Positions 1-7,139 of a DNA stretch of 15,090 bases are shown here, piece after piece. The notes beneath the pieces are model-generated. The model did not search any database. It was given only the letters and a program-made list of their open reading frames with translations, and was not told the DNA's origin. Source of the stretch: an uncultured Bacillota bacterium (GTDB lineage Bacteria > Bacillota > Clostridia > Peptostreptococcales > Anaerovoracaceae). Position numbers and translations under genes: made by a program. Position 1 is the stretch's first letter, and the number at the start of each line of letters is the position of its first letter. The DNA lies in assembly GCA_946541435.1 (NCBI GenBank), contig CAMNJK010000010.1, positions 1 to 15,090 on the forward strand, read 5' to 3'.

Positions 1-303
1 CGACAGCCCCGCCAGCAGGAATACGAAGACCCCGAGACTGCAGAGATGCAAAGGCAGGTAACCCACGTCGAACACACCCCCATGAATCAGAAAGCTGTCT
101 TTGAACACTTCCAGAGCGATCATCAAAAAAGGGATCCCCTTCAGTATCCGCTTCTGATGATGCTCCGGCTGCCTGCGGAATGCTGTCACGCAGCAGATGA
201 TCAGCAGAGTGAGCGCAGCAAGAATACAGATGTGCGGCAGACTGAACCGCTCGTACCCTGTTCCTTCCGGCAGCTGACTGTATTGTTTCCAGAAATACTC
301 CAT
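1..303 (-). CDS. YwaF/TIGR02206-like integral membrane protein, 5' part only
   Basis: Reading the minus strand from the ATG at 303 gives 101 residues that run off the left edge of the window. The protein starts MEYFWKQYSQLPEG and has a first hydrophobic helix at about residues 27-43 (ILAALTLLIICCV), a basic loop, a second hydrophobic segment and then YLPLHLCSLGVFVFLLAG. The HLC-in-a-helix signature and the short helix-loop-helix start fit the TIGR02206/YwaF family of multi-pass membrane proteins, whose function is not known. A purine-rich ribosome site (GAGAGGACGGAG) directly precedes the ATG, and an extended -10 box lies about 25 bases further upstream. The gene is divergent from the first Fn3 gene. 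The family call rests on memory of the motif and on under half of the protein, so it is moderate. Confidence 0.72.
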   Translation of the reverse strand, partial: MEYFWKQYSQLPEGTGYERFSLPHICILAALTLLIICCVTAFRRQPEHHQKRILKGIPFLMIALEVFKDSFLIHGGVFDVGYLPLHLCSLGVFVFLLAGLS

Positions 304-328
304 CTCCGTCCTCTCTGTTACTGTAAAA

Positions 329-337
329 GTATATCAT
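329..337 (-). promoter_or_regulatory. Extended -10 promoter of the YwaF-like gene
   Basis: The minus strand reads TGATATACT here, which is an extended -10 (TGn plus TATACT). It lies about 25 bases before the start codon at 303. No good -35 box is seen at the expected distance, which is tolerated when the TGn element is present. Confidence 0.5.
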
Positions 338-415
338 CCCCGACCTGTCTCCGCATCAGGATCAGTATTTTTATTTTTCAACCGTTTTAACGCGCTGACG
401 TGACGAATCTATTAG

Positions 416-445
416 TGGACATTCTTGTCGCGTTCTTGCTATAAT
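416..445 (+). promoter_or_regulatory. Promoter of the first Fn3 gene pair
   Basis: TGGACA (416-421), an 18-base spacer and a perfect TATAAT (440-445) preceded by TG-C (extended -10). It lies 61 bases before the ATG at 507. The stretch 304-506 between the divergent genes otherwise shows only AT-rich sequence (361-385) and no coding potential that I can support. Confidence 0.7.
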
Positions 446-506
446 GAGATGTCAGAATGTTTCAACTCTTATTCGTTGGGAATGAGCCAGAAAGGAGTGT
501 GATTTG

Positions 507-1601
507 ATGAACATGGCAAATAACAGAACATCCCGCATGACCCTGCATATTCTTTTTATTGCTGTTATTTCCACCGTCTGTCTGTGCTTCGCCGCCATGC
601 AGGCGCCAGCTTTTGCTGCGAAAACCCCCGGGAAGGTCAGCAATGTGCAGATCTCTTCTGTCGGGGATTATTGGTTTACAGTATCCTGGGCGCCTGCGAA
701 AAACACCCAGACCTACGAAGTTCAATGCAAAAAAGCATCCGCAAAAAAATGGCCCAAATCAGGCCTTATTACATCAGATTACGATTTAGATGTATCAGTC
801 AATTATGCTGACACAAAATATCAGGTGCGCATCCGTGGCATCAACGGTAAAAAACGCGGCAGCTGGTCCAGTGTAAAATCCTTACGGACATTGCTCCCCA
901 AACCCAAAGCCATCTGGGCCAAGTCCATCACCAACGCATCCATTGAGGTTCAATGGATGCCGATCCAAGGCATCAAGGAATTCAAACTGACCCGGTTCGA
1001 CGAAGGCGGTGACGAGATCGATCATGTGATCGTGAAAGGCACCAGTTATGAATACACGGATCTTGGGGATGCCATGTATTACCACTTCGAACTTCAATCA
1101 AAGAACGGCAGTAAGCTGTCCGTACCTGTCTTTGTTGATCTGAATACCTTTGGCGATGACAATGTGCTGGAGCAGCATGACTATCCCTACGCCGTCTACT
1201 ACACCATGAAGTATTTCACCGCAGATGTCAGCTTCAACGCTTTCCCTGTCCTCTACGATATCTACACCGATGATGACGGCGAGGTGGAGGATGAAGGCTT
1301 CTTCTACCCTGGGGTGGAAGTCGATCAGTTCAGCATTGAAAAAAACAGAGGAATCCTTTCCCAGGATTACGGTGAGATGGAAACGCCCGTCACATCTGAT
1401 CTGACACTGCAAAAAGGCGGAACTGTAACTGCGCCGGACGGCAGCGTCCTGCACATCACCAAACTGCGGATCACAGCTGCCGATTCCAATCTCGCGAAGT
1501 TGGATTACTATTACGAATTAAGAGATAAAATAAAAGAACCCTATCTGCGGATCGATACCGAAGAAGACAGGCCCATCTACATCACATGGACTTGTGATTA
1601 A
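507..1601 (+). CDS. Secreted Fn3-repeat protein, paralog 1 of 3
   Basis: A 364-residue exported protein of unknown role. Residues 13-38 are a hydrophobic signal sequence ending in PAFA, a good signal peptidase I site. Two Fn3 domains follow (about 40-128 and 133-216); the first carries KKASAKKW and the strand YQVRIRGINGKKRGSWSSVKS. The last 150 residues form a domain that I do not recognise, shared with the two paralogs: blocks VLYDIYTDDDGEVEDEGFFY, TAPDGS near 308-313, and YYYELRDKI near 334-342, ending in a W-rich strand. There is no LPXTG or lipobox, so it is probably released or non-covalently bound. I chose ATG 507 because AAAGGAG (491-497) sits 9 bases away, matching paralog 2; a TTG at 504 and an ATG at 513 are alternatives. 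It is the most divergent paralog and lacks the C-terminal DDC/EDC cysteine. It is 20 bases from paralog 2 and shares its promoter. Confidence 0.85.
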   Translation: MNMANNRTSRMTLHILFIAVISTVCLCFAAMQAPAFAAKTPGKVSNVQISSVGDYWFTVSWAPAKNTQTYEVQCKKASAKKWPKSGLITSDYDLDVSVNYADTKYQVRIRGINGKKRGSWSSVKSLRTLLPKPKAIWAKSITNASIEVQWMPIQGIKEFKLTRFDEGGDEIDHVIVKGTSYEYTDLGDAMYYHFELQSKNGSKLSVPVFVDLNTFGDDNVLEQHDYPYAVYYTMKYFTADVSFNAFPVLYDIYTDDDGEVEDEGFFYPGVEVDQFSIEKNRGILSQDYGEMETPVTSDLTLQKGGTVTAPDGSVLHITKLRITAADSNLAKLDYYYELRDKIKEPYLRIDTEEDRPIYITWTCD

Positions 1602-1621
1602 GAAGAAAGGAGTGAATATCG

Positions 1622-2731
1622 ATGCTTACGAACAATGAAACATCATCCCGCAGGATCATACACATCCTGTTGATCTTCATGATCGCCTTATTCGCCATCG
1701 GCTTCTTGGCAGTGAACACACCTGCATCTGCAGATGTGAAGCCGGCGCAGGTGAAAGGATTACAGTTCTACTATGTGGATGATCTGTCCTTCACTGCAGC
1801 ATGGGATGAGGCTATGAACGCTGAGTTCTATCAGGTTCAGTATAAAAAGGCATCCGCAAAGAAATGGTACGATCTCGGTAGTTTCAGCGAGGCCAGCTAT
1901 GACTTTGAAGTGCCCAAATCTGATACCAAATACAATGTTCGGGTCCGGGGGATCAACGGAAGCAAAGCCGGCAAATGGTCCTCTGTGAAATCTGTACGGA
2001 CAACGATCATGAGGCCTAGGGCCATCTGGTGCACTCACATCGATGATTCCTCTATTGAGGTCACGTGGGCGTCATCCGCCGGCGCGAAAGAATACGTACT
2101 GACCTGGGACGACATGTCATCTGACACTCTGGGATCCAAGACCGTCAAGAAGACACAGACAAGTTACCTGGTGACAGGTCTGCAGTCATCCTGCGGCTAC
2201 AGTTTCCAGGTCCGGGCGAAAAACGGCAAAAAGAAATCGCAGCAGGTCTCGGTCGACACCTCCACCTACGATGAAACCAACGTACTGGATCTGCCCTACC
2301 CCTCAGCATCCTACTTCACCCTGACCAGATTCACCCAGCATGGCAGCGAATATGACATGCCCGTCCTGTACGATACTTGGACGGATTCGGAAGGGTATGT
2401 GGAAGACCAGGGCTTCTACTTCATGGACATGGAACTGCAGGAACTTGTCGTGAAAGATGCCATCCTCAGTCAACAGAATCAGGCAGATGTGCCGATCAAA
2501 TCCGGCATCACCTATAAAGTGGGCGAAAAGATCACAGCGCCGGACGGTTCAGATTACACCATTTCCGGTCTGCGTCTGTACACCACGCCCAACATTGTCT
2601 TCGATGACTGTGATTACTATAGAGATGCCTATGAGAAGATCGATGATTTCACTGTAATTGTCAGTATTGAAGAACATCCTGCGAATCCACTGTTCATATA
2701 CTGGGAGAACAAACCCTATTGGGAATGGTAG
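1622..2731 (+). CDS. Secreted Fn3-repeat protein, paralog 2 of 3
   Basis: A 369-residue paralog with the same layout: signal peptide with a likely cut after PASA (residue 37), an Fn3 domain with VQYKKASAKKW and VRVRGINGSKAGKWSSVKS, a second Fn3 domain beginning PRAIW, and the unrecognised C-terminal domain (VEDQGFYF, TAPDGS, NIVFDDCDYYRDAYEKID). It ends with a short extra tail, NKPYWEW. AAAGGAG (1606-1612) lies 9 bases before the ATG. The gene is only 20 bases after paralog 1 with no promoter or terminator between, so the two are very probably cotranscribed. A rho-independent terminator follows its stop. Its C-terminal domain is closer to paralog 3 than to paralog 1. Fn3 domains in such proteins usually mediate adhesion or act as spacers; the ligand is unknown. 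Confidence 0.85.
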   Translation: MLTNNETSSRRIIHILLIFMIALFAIGFLAVNTPASADVKPAQVKGLQFYYVDDLSFTAAWDEAMNAEFYQVQYKKASAKKWYDLGSFSEASYDFEVPKSDTKYNVRVRGINGSKAGKWSSVKSVRTTIMRPRAIWCTHIDDSSIEVTWASSAGAKEYVLTWDDMSSDTLGSKTVKKTQTSYLVTGLQSSCGYSFQVRAKNGKKKSQQVSVDTSTYDETNVLDLPYPSASYFTLTRFTQHGSEYDMPVLYDTWTDSEGYVEDQGFYFMDMELQELVVKDAILSQQNQADVPIKSGITYKVGEKITAPDGSDYTISGLRLYTTPNIVFDDCDYYRDAYEKIDDFTVIVSIEEHPANPLFIYWENKPYWEW

Positions 2732-2741
2732 CTGAAAGCAG

Positions 2742-2770
2742 AAACCGGGACAGCCATGCCCCGGTTTTTT
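2742..2770 (+). terminator. Rho-independent terminator after Fn3 paralog 2
   Basis: AAACCGGG (2742-2749) pairs with CCCGGTTT (2760-2767) around a 10-base loop and runs into six T residues. It starts 10 bases after the stop at 2731 and faces the convergent sfsA gene. On the minus strand the following T run is interrupted, so it should work mainly for the plus strand. Confidence 0.85.
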
Positions 2771-2786
2771 GTTTCGAAAAAAGAGA

Positions 2787-3458
2787 TCACGCCATCGTGG
2801 TCACACCGGTGATCTCCAGGCTGTCTGTCTCCACATGGCAGGTGAAGAACAGGACCTCCACCCCGGCCCTGACCGCATCCTCCAGGGACTCTGCAAAGGC
2901 TGGATGGGTCCCGGTATTGGGCCTGACTTCCCTGACCCCGTCCATCTGGATCACGAAAGCCAGCGCAGCATGGAAGCCTTCTTCCCTGGCCCGGATCAGT
3001 TCCCGGATGTGTTTGATGCCCCGCTCCGTGGGCGCATCCGGGAAATAGCCGATGCCGTCCACCTCCAGGGTACAGCCTTTGACCTCCATCAGGTACCGGT
3101 CGCCGGAAGATCGTTCCATATAGAAATCGATGCGGGAATCACCGAAGGTGAATTCCGGAAGGACCTTACTGTAATCCTGCGTCCTGAGCCACTCCCCTGC
3201 CACCTTGTTGGGCGCCTGGCTGTCGATGTTGAACAGAACGCCGTTGGATTTCCTGACGGTGACCAGATCGTAGGCAGTTTTCCTGCCCGGTGTGCCCGGC
3301 GCCGTCAGCCAGACCTCACAGCCGGGGATCAAGAGCTCCCTGCACCTGCCGGTGTTCTTCACATGTACCAGTTCCTTCTTCCCGTTCAGTTCCACTTCCG
3401 CAGCGAACCGGTTCAGCCGCCGCAGGAACATTGCTTTTGTAATATTACTGTATCTCAA
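2787..3458 (-). CDS. sfsA: SfsA family DNA/RNA nuclease-like protein
   Basis: A 223-residue protein, close to the usual length of about 230. It opens RYSNITKAMFLRRLNRFAAE and has the family hallmarks VHVKNTGRCRELL (31-43), PNKVAGEWLR and a PD-(D/E)XK-like core with D111 in RIDFYMER and E125-V-K127 in YLMEVKGCTLE, then NTGTHPAF. SfsA was named for stimulating maltose fermentation in E. coli; the fold joins an OB-like domain to a nuclease-like domain and its true role is unsettled. A GTG at 3482 would give 8 more residues but sits at the predicted transcription start. The TTG at 3458 has AAGGAG 7 bases upstream and starts where homologs start, so I use it. The gene is convergent with Fn3 paralog 2 and divergent from paralog 3. 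Confidence 0.93.
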   Translation of the reverse strand: MRYSNITKAMFLRRLNRFAAEVELNGKKELVHVKNTGRCRELLIPGCEVWLTAPGTPGRKTAYDLVTVRKSNGVLFNIDSQAPNKVAGEWLRTQDYSKVLPEFTFGDSRIDFYMERSSGDRYLMEVKGCTLEVDGIGYFPDAPTERGIKHIRELIRAREEGFHAALAFVIQMDGVREVRPNTGTHPAFAESLEDAVRAGVEVLFFTCHVETDSLEITGVTTMA

Positions 3459-3487
3459 TGGACTTCTCCTTATCGATCTCACAGACG

Positions 3488-3496
3488 ATTATAACA
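3488..3496 (-). promoter_or_regulatory. Extended -10 promoter of sfsA
   Basis: The minus strand reads TGTTATAAT (3496 down to 3488), a perfect -10 with the TGn extension; no clear -35 is seen. Transcription would begin near 3481, leaving a leader of about 23 bases with AAGGAG and a TTG start. Confidence 0.62.
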
Positions 3497-3516
3497 CCTG
3501 GACGATCTGCAGGTGT
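3494..3516. promoter_or_regulatory. Inverted repeat, candidate operator between divergent promoters
   Basis: ACACCTG (3494-3500) and CAGGTGT (3510-3516) form a perfect 7-bp inverted repeat with a 9-base spacer. The left arm overlaps the TGn of the sfsA -10 and the right arm reaches the -35 position of Fn3 paralog 3. Position suggests an operator; no matching regulator is in the window. Confidence 0.4.
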
Positions 3517-3543
3517 ACTTTTGAAACATCTCTATGGTATAAT
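3515..3543 (+). promoter_or_regulatory. Promoter of Fn3 paralog 3
   Basis: TATAAT at 3538-3543 preceded by TG-G (extended -10). The -35 position (3515-3520, GTACTT, 17-base spacer) matches poorly. The distance from the -10 to the ATG is 60 bases, almost the same as the 61 bases in front of paralog 1. Confidence 0.65.
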
Positions 3544-3603
3544 TGTTTATCTGAATATTTAAATTACATCCCTCAAGTATGACATCAAAGGAGTGTGATC
3601 AGA

Positions 3604-4698
3604 ATGAGCATGACCAATAACGCGCGAACCCGCAGAACCGTGCATCTGCTGCTGATTGCCCTGGCGGTATGCCTGGGACTCAGCATCGCCGCCGTACAGT
3701 CGCCAGCCTTTGCGGCAAAAACACCGGCCAAGGTATCCGGGCTGAATGTCATCGATGTCAATGACTTCTCAGTCACCATCGAATGGAACAAGGCCAAGAA
3801 CGCCAAGCGGTACGAGTATCAGTACAAGAAAGCCTCCGCCAAGAAATGGCCAAAAGGCGTGGACGTCACCTACGACACCTACGCGGACATCGATCTGACC
3901 TCCAGCAACACCAAATACCAGATCCGTGTCCGGGGCGTGAACGGCAGCAAGCGGGGCAAATGGTCCTCCGCGAAGACGGTGTGCACCCTTCTGCAGACGC
4001 CCTATGCCATCTGGGCCACCTACATCGATCATTCTGCCATTGAACTGGCGTGGTACCCTGTGGACGGCGTCGAAGAATATGTTCTGACCTGGGATCAGGG
4101 TGACGGGGATATCGTCGGCGAAAAGACCGTCAAAGGCACCAGCTATCGTGTGGAAAGCCTCAATGAGCTGAATTTCTACTGCTTCACAGTTCAGGCAGTG
4201 AAATCCGGTGCTCCCACCTCCAAACCCGCTGTGGTGGAGCTCTACACCTTCGATCAGAACAACAGGCTTGAAACAGATCCCAACGGAGCGCTCAAATTGA
4301 GATCCTTCAGCCAGAACGACAATCTCACTGACGTGCTCCCCGCCATGTACATGATCAACATTGATTCGGAGTATAACGTGGAAGAGCAGGGATTCTACTT
4401 CCCGGATCTGGAGCTCCAGGAACTGGCGATCACGAAGGGCGCCACCCTGAACCAGACCAGCAGAGGGGACGTCGCACTCACCTCCCAGACCTTCCGGGTC
4501 GGCGAGACGTTCACAGCGCCGGATGGTTCCGAGCAGAAGATCACCCGTCTGAAGCTCACCACAGAGCCCAACATCGTCTTCGAAGACTGTCAGTATTACA
4601 AGGATGCCTATGATAAGATCGAAAAATTCATCGTTGACATTTATACCGAAGACCATCCCCTGGAAGGCACGCCCTTCTATGTCGAATGGGAGCACTAA
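3604..4698 (+). CDS. Secreted Fn3-repeat protein, paralog 3 of 3
   Basis: A 364-residue paralog with the same plan: signal peptide ending SPAFA (residue 37), first Fn3 domain with YQYKKASAKKWPK and IRVRGVNGSKRGKWSSAK, second Fn3 domain beginning PYAIWATYID, then the unrecognised C-terminal domain (VEEQGFYFPDLELQEL, TAPDGS, NIVFEDCQYYKDAYDKIE, ending FYVEWEH). The ATG at 3604 is 10 bases after AAAGGAG (3587-3593); the GTG at 3595 is too close to that site. The 13 bases AAAGGAGTGTGAT in the leader are identical to those of paralog 1. It stands alone between its own promoter and terminator. By eye it is more GC-rich than paralog 1. It is probably secreted; function unknown. Confidence 0.86.
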   Translation: MSMTNNARTRRTVHLLLIALAVCLGLSIAAVQSPAFAAKTPAKVSGLNVIDVNDFSVTIEWNKAKNAKRYEYQYKKASAKKWPKGVDVTYDTYADIDLTSSNTKYQIRVRGVNGSKRGKWSSAKTVCTLLQTPYAIWATYIDHSAIELAWYPVDGVEEYVLTWDQGDGDIVGEKTVKGTSYRVESLNELNFYCFTVQAVKSGAPTSKPAVVELYTFDQNNRLETDPNGALKLRSFSQNDNLTDVLPAMYMINIDSEYNVEEQGFYFPDLELQELAITKGATLNQTSRGDVALTSQTFRVGETFTAPDGSEQKITRLKLTTEPNIVFEDCQYYKDAYDKIEKFIVDIYTEDHPLEGTPFYVEWEH

Positions 4699-4708
4699 TA
4701 AAACCCAA

Positions 4709-4760
4709 AAAACCGGGGCAGCCGTCCATCTCCAGCGGGCGGGTCTGTCCCGGTTTTCTG
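4709..4760. terminator. Bidirectional terminator between Fn3 paralog 3 and the flavodoxin gene
   Basis: AAAACCGGG (4709-4717) pairs with CCCGGTTTT (4749-4757), and the stem can extend inward by CA/TG pairs. The plus strand continues TTTTCTG; the minus strand continues in a run of six T. It lies between converging stops at 4698 and 4772 and can serve both units. Its stem is the same as that of the terminator at 2742-2770. Confidence 0.8.
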
Positions 4761-4771
4761 TTCTTCTGATA

Positions 4772-5518
4772 TCAGTCCAGCTTGTCCAGCATTTTCTTGC
4801 AGATGAAATAGGACACGGTCATGTCAATGGCGTACAGGGACAGGTAGAGAGCCGTGCAGAACTTGGCGTGCTTCCGATAATTCCAGTTGCTGAAATACTT
4901 CCGGACATCCTCTCTGGAAACCGACGGCAGCTTGTCTTTTGATATGGTTGGCAGCTTGTCTCTGGAAACAGGTCTGACAGCGGCCCGGACTCTTCTGTGC
5001 AAAGGCTGGCCGGTCCTGTTCCCCGCCCCCAGTTCGATCAGGGCATCGCCGAACTCATCGATGGCAGCGTCCGTTTCTTTTGCCTTCTTACGCCCGGGTT
5101 CGATAAAGACGCCCTCCACTTCAAAGGCTTCGATGCGGAGCAGCTTCCGCAGCGCCTTCAACGCCTTTTCGGCGCCGGAGCTTTTCTGGCAGGCGAAAGC
5201 GGAGACCTGTTTGCGTCTCAGCTTTCCCCGGTGGGCTGCGATGAATGTCCGAAGGGGCGGCGCGAAGCTGGCCGCCCAGACCGGGAAACCGAATACGATA
5301 TGGCCGTATCTGGAAAGATCCACATCGTATTCTTCCAGCGGGGGTTTCTCTGCCAGCAATACGCTTTTCCCTCCCTGGAGGAACTTCTTCAGCCCCTTGT
5401 TCCGGTATTCCTTCGTCGGTACCAGCCGCAGTGTATCCGCGCCGATCCGCGCAGCGATCCGCTCTGCCGCGTAGGCCGTGTTGCCGCTCATGGAATAGTA
5501 AACGATCAGTGTTTTCAT
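4772..5518 (-). CDS. Flavodoxin with C-terminal repeat and membrane-anchor-like tail
   Basis: A 248-residue protein. Residues 1-165 are a flavodoxin fold: KTLIVYYSMSGNTAYAAERI holds the FMN phosphate loop (S9-M-S-G-N-T), and YGHIVFGFPVWAASFAPPL (71-89) is the flavin-side loop after the third strand. Flavodoxins of about 150-165 residues are usual; here about 80 residues follow. These contain three 8-residue repeats (181-204), a basic stretch and a hydrophobic segment (219-240, CTALYLSLYAIDMTVSYFIC) that could dock to the membrane although it contains an Asp. The redox partner is unknown; the upstream ferredoxin-type aldo/keto reductase in the same unit is a possible one (inference). GGAGG (5526-5530) precedes ATG 5518. 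Last gene of the unit, 24 bases after the YjbQ gene. Confidence 0.88.
   Translation of the reverse strand: MKTLIVYYSMSGNTAYAAERIAARIGADTLRLVPTKEYRNKGLKKFLQGGKSVLLAEKPPLEEYDVDLSRYGHIVFGFPVWAASFAPPLRTFIAAHRGKLRRKQVSAFACQKSSGAEKALKALRKLLRIEAFEVEGVFIEPGRKKAKETDAAIDEFGDALIELGAGNRTGQPLHRRVRAAVRPVSRDKLPTISKDKLPSVSREDVRKYFSNWNYRKHAKFCTALYLSLYAIDMTVSYFICKKMLDKLD
4907..4978 (-). repeat. Three tandem 24-bp repeats inside the flavodoxin tail
   Basis: Units at 4978-4955, 4954-4931 and 4930-4907 encode VRPVSRDK, LPTISKDK and LPSVSRED. The DNA units are imperfect copies of each other (for example CTTGTCT at the start of two units and CTCTGGAAA in two, read on the plus strand). They keep the reading frame and lie between the flavodoxin domain and the hydrophobic tail. 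Confidence 0.8.
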
Positions 5519-5542
5519 TTGGATCCCTCCATTTCTCCTGCC

Positions 5543-5959
5543 TTATTCTCCGATGATCTTGATCAGGAGACGCTTGTCCCGTTTCCCGTCAAATTCGTAA
5601 TAGAAGATCTGCTCCCAGGTGCCGAAGTCCAGCCGTCCTTCCGTGATGGCCACCACCGATTCCCGGCCCATGAGGCTGCGCTTCAGGTGGGCGTCGGCAT
5701 TATCCTCGAAACCATTGTGATCGTACTGCTCATAGGGCTTCTCCGGGACCAGCCGCTCCAGCAGCCGCTCATAATCCCGGTGAAGACCGGACTCATCGTC
5801 ATTGATGATCACGCTGGCGGTGATGTGCATGGGGTTGACCAGGCAGAGGCCCTCTTTGACGCCGCTCTCATCCACCGCCTGCTGGACATCTCTGGTGATG
5901 TTGACCAGGCCCCGCCGGGTGGGAAGGTTGAAGTGAAGTACTTTTCTGTATGATTTCAT
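5543..5959 (-). CDS. yjbQ: YjbQ family protein (UPF0047)
   Basis: A 138-residue protein, the normal family length. Family blocks in order: [15 protein letters not shown] (42-56), [16 protein letters not shown] (79-83), [12 protein letters not shown] (87-98), [18 protein letters not shown] (108-125) and the terminal strand LLIKIIGE. The conserved H45, H81 and H91 are all present and are the likely metal or substrate ligands. Members are annotated as secondary thiamine-phosphate synthases because of weak activity that complements E. coli mutants; the physiological role is not settled. AAGGAGGA lies 4-5 bases before the ATG at 5959. It is 22 bases after the GTPase gene and 24 bases before the flavodoxin gene. 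No thiamine genes are nearby. Confidence 0.93.
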   Translation of the reverse strand: MKSYRKVLHFNLPTRRGLVNITRDVQQAVDESGVKEGLCLVNPMHITASVIINDDESGLHRDYERLLERLVPEKPYEQYDHNGFEDNADAHLKRSLMGRESVVAITEGRLDFGTWEQIFYYEFDGKRDKRLLIKIIGE

Positions 5960-5981
5960 GTGATCCTCCTTCGATTTTTCT

Positions 5982-7139
5982 CTACTTGACGATCAGTTTC
6001 AGGATGGTCTGGGTGATCTCTTTTTTGCTTGAACTGGCGGAGATTCCCTGCAGGGCGATGTTGACACGTTTCAGGAAATCCGATGAGAAACTGTCTTCCA
6101 TGATCTTTTTCACCCAGTCGATGTCCTCCAGGCTTTTTTTGCCCTGATAGATCTGCTCAAAAGCATAGACCGATCCTTCGCCCAGGGCAGCCGCGATGCT
6201 GCCGGCGATCACCGCGTTCAGGACACTGGCCGCGATGTTGATCCCCGGGATGGATTTGATGGCGCTGATGGCAGCTCTGGCAACGGTACTGATGGTGCCC
6301 ACTTCTACAATGGTATTGATGAATGTTTTGGACTTATCGTCCTTGCCGATGCCGTAGAGCCGGGCAATGGCATTCACTTCCGCGATCTCCACCGGCGTCA
6401 GGATGGCCGCGTCCGCCAGAGGAATGGGGATGGCTCCCACCACCACTGCGGCAGTGGTGGCCGTTCCAACGATGCTGTGAGCCAGCGCCCGCTTCCGGTT
6501 CAGATTGAATTTGGCGACGTCTTCTCTCCCAGCCTTGATTCCGTCCGGCATGACCTGATTGGTGGCGTCGATCAGTTCCGTGATCCCTTCAGGAGCCGCG
6601 AAAGCTGTTTCATTCAGCGCGTAGGTCTTCGCCACCACGGGGATGACCTTCTTCAGATTTCTTCCCCGCTTCCGCTTTTCAAAGGCCTCGAAGACCATCC
6701 CCGCGTTATCCAGCCGTTCCGGTACTGAATAGGACTTGGTGATGACCACGATGATGGGGACAGACTTCCATATGGATGTAGCCCGGATCAGGGTATCGAT
6801 GGATCTCCGGACGTGTTTCTTCGAAGTCCCGTCCACACAGAACCAGATGACGTTGATATCGCTGTCTTCCGTATTTGCCTTCGCTCTTTCTCTCGACCAT
6901 TTCCTTACCGCGCTGATGGCCTGACGCCCCCTGCGGGTGGATGGTTCAAATCCAATGGTATCGATCAGGCGAAAAGGAAGCTCATCGCTCTCATAGATCT
7001 CCAGACGGTCAGTTCCTCCCCAGGCTCCCCAGCCCGTCTTCGCTCTTTCTTCTCCTAACACGGCATTGATCAGGGTCGATTTCCCGGCCCCTTTATTGCC
7101 AATGACCAGTACATTGCCTCTGTTCATCTTCAGTATCAC
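5982..7139 (-). CDS. GTPase with C-terminal DUF697-like domain
   Basis: A 385-residue P-loop GTPase (Era/YcjX-like TRAFAC type, no closer name). G1 is GNKGAGKST (14-22), a G2-like threonine lies in GGTD (41-44), G3 is DTIG (60-63), and the G4 position reads VITKSYS (132-138) instead of the usual NKxD. The C-terminal part, about 215-330, is rich in Ala, Ile and Gly with [19 protein letters not shown], typical of DUF697 (YcjF-like) domains that associate with membranes. The reading starts at a GTG overlapping the previous stop by 4 bases (GTGA), which suggests translational coupling; an ATG at 7127 is the alternative and would keep the whole P-loop. No strong ribosome site precedes either. Substrate or partner unknown. 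Confidence 0.88.
   Translation of the reverse strand: MILKMNRGNVLVIGNKGAGKSTLINAVLGEERAKTGWGAWGGTDRLEIYESDELPFRLIDTIGFEPSTRRGRQAISAVRKWSRERAKANTEDSDINVIWFCVDGTSKKHVRRSIDTLIRATSIWKSVPIIVVITKSYSVPERLDNAGMVFEAFEKRKRGRNLKKVIPVVAKTYALNETAFAAPEGITELIDATNQVMPDGIKAGREDVAKFNLNRKRALAHSIVGTATTAAVVVGAIPIPLADAAILTPVEIAEVNAIARLYGIGKDDKSKTFINTIVEVGTISTVARAAISAIKSIPGINIAASVLNAVIAGSIAAALGEGSVYAFEQIYQGKKSLEDIDWVKKIMEDSFSSDFLKRVNIALQGISASSSKKEITQTILKLIVK

Noticed and set aside
46..390. Plus-strand open frame of 114 codons at the left edge
   Set aside because: The minus strand of the same stretch encodes a convincing membrane protein with a ribosome site and promoter.
1257..1300. Acidic loop YTDDDGEVED as an EF-hand or dockerin calcium site
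   Set aside because: The spacing of acids does not fit DxDxDG in any paralog, and no flanking helix or second copy is present.
3769..4695. Minus-strand open frame (308 codons) opposite Fn3 paralog 3
   Set aside because: The plus-strand gene has signal peptide, Fn3 domains, promoter and terminator; the antisense frame shows no domain and arises from codon bias.
3604..4698. Fn3 paralogs as phage or mobile-element cargo
   Set aside because: No integrase, transposase, attachment site or terminal repeat is seen in or around the region.
4997..5953. Plus-strand open frame (318 codons) opposite the flavodoxin and YjbQ genes
   Set aside because: It is antisense to two recognised families and has no motif or start signal.
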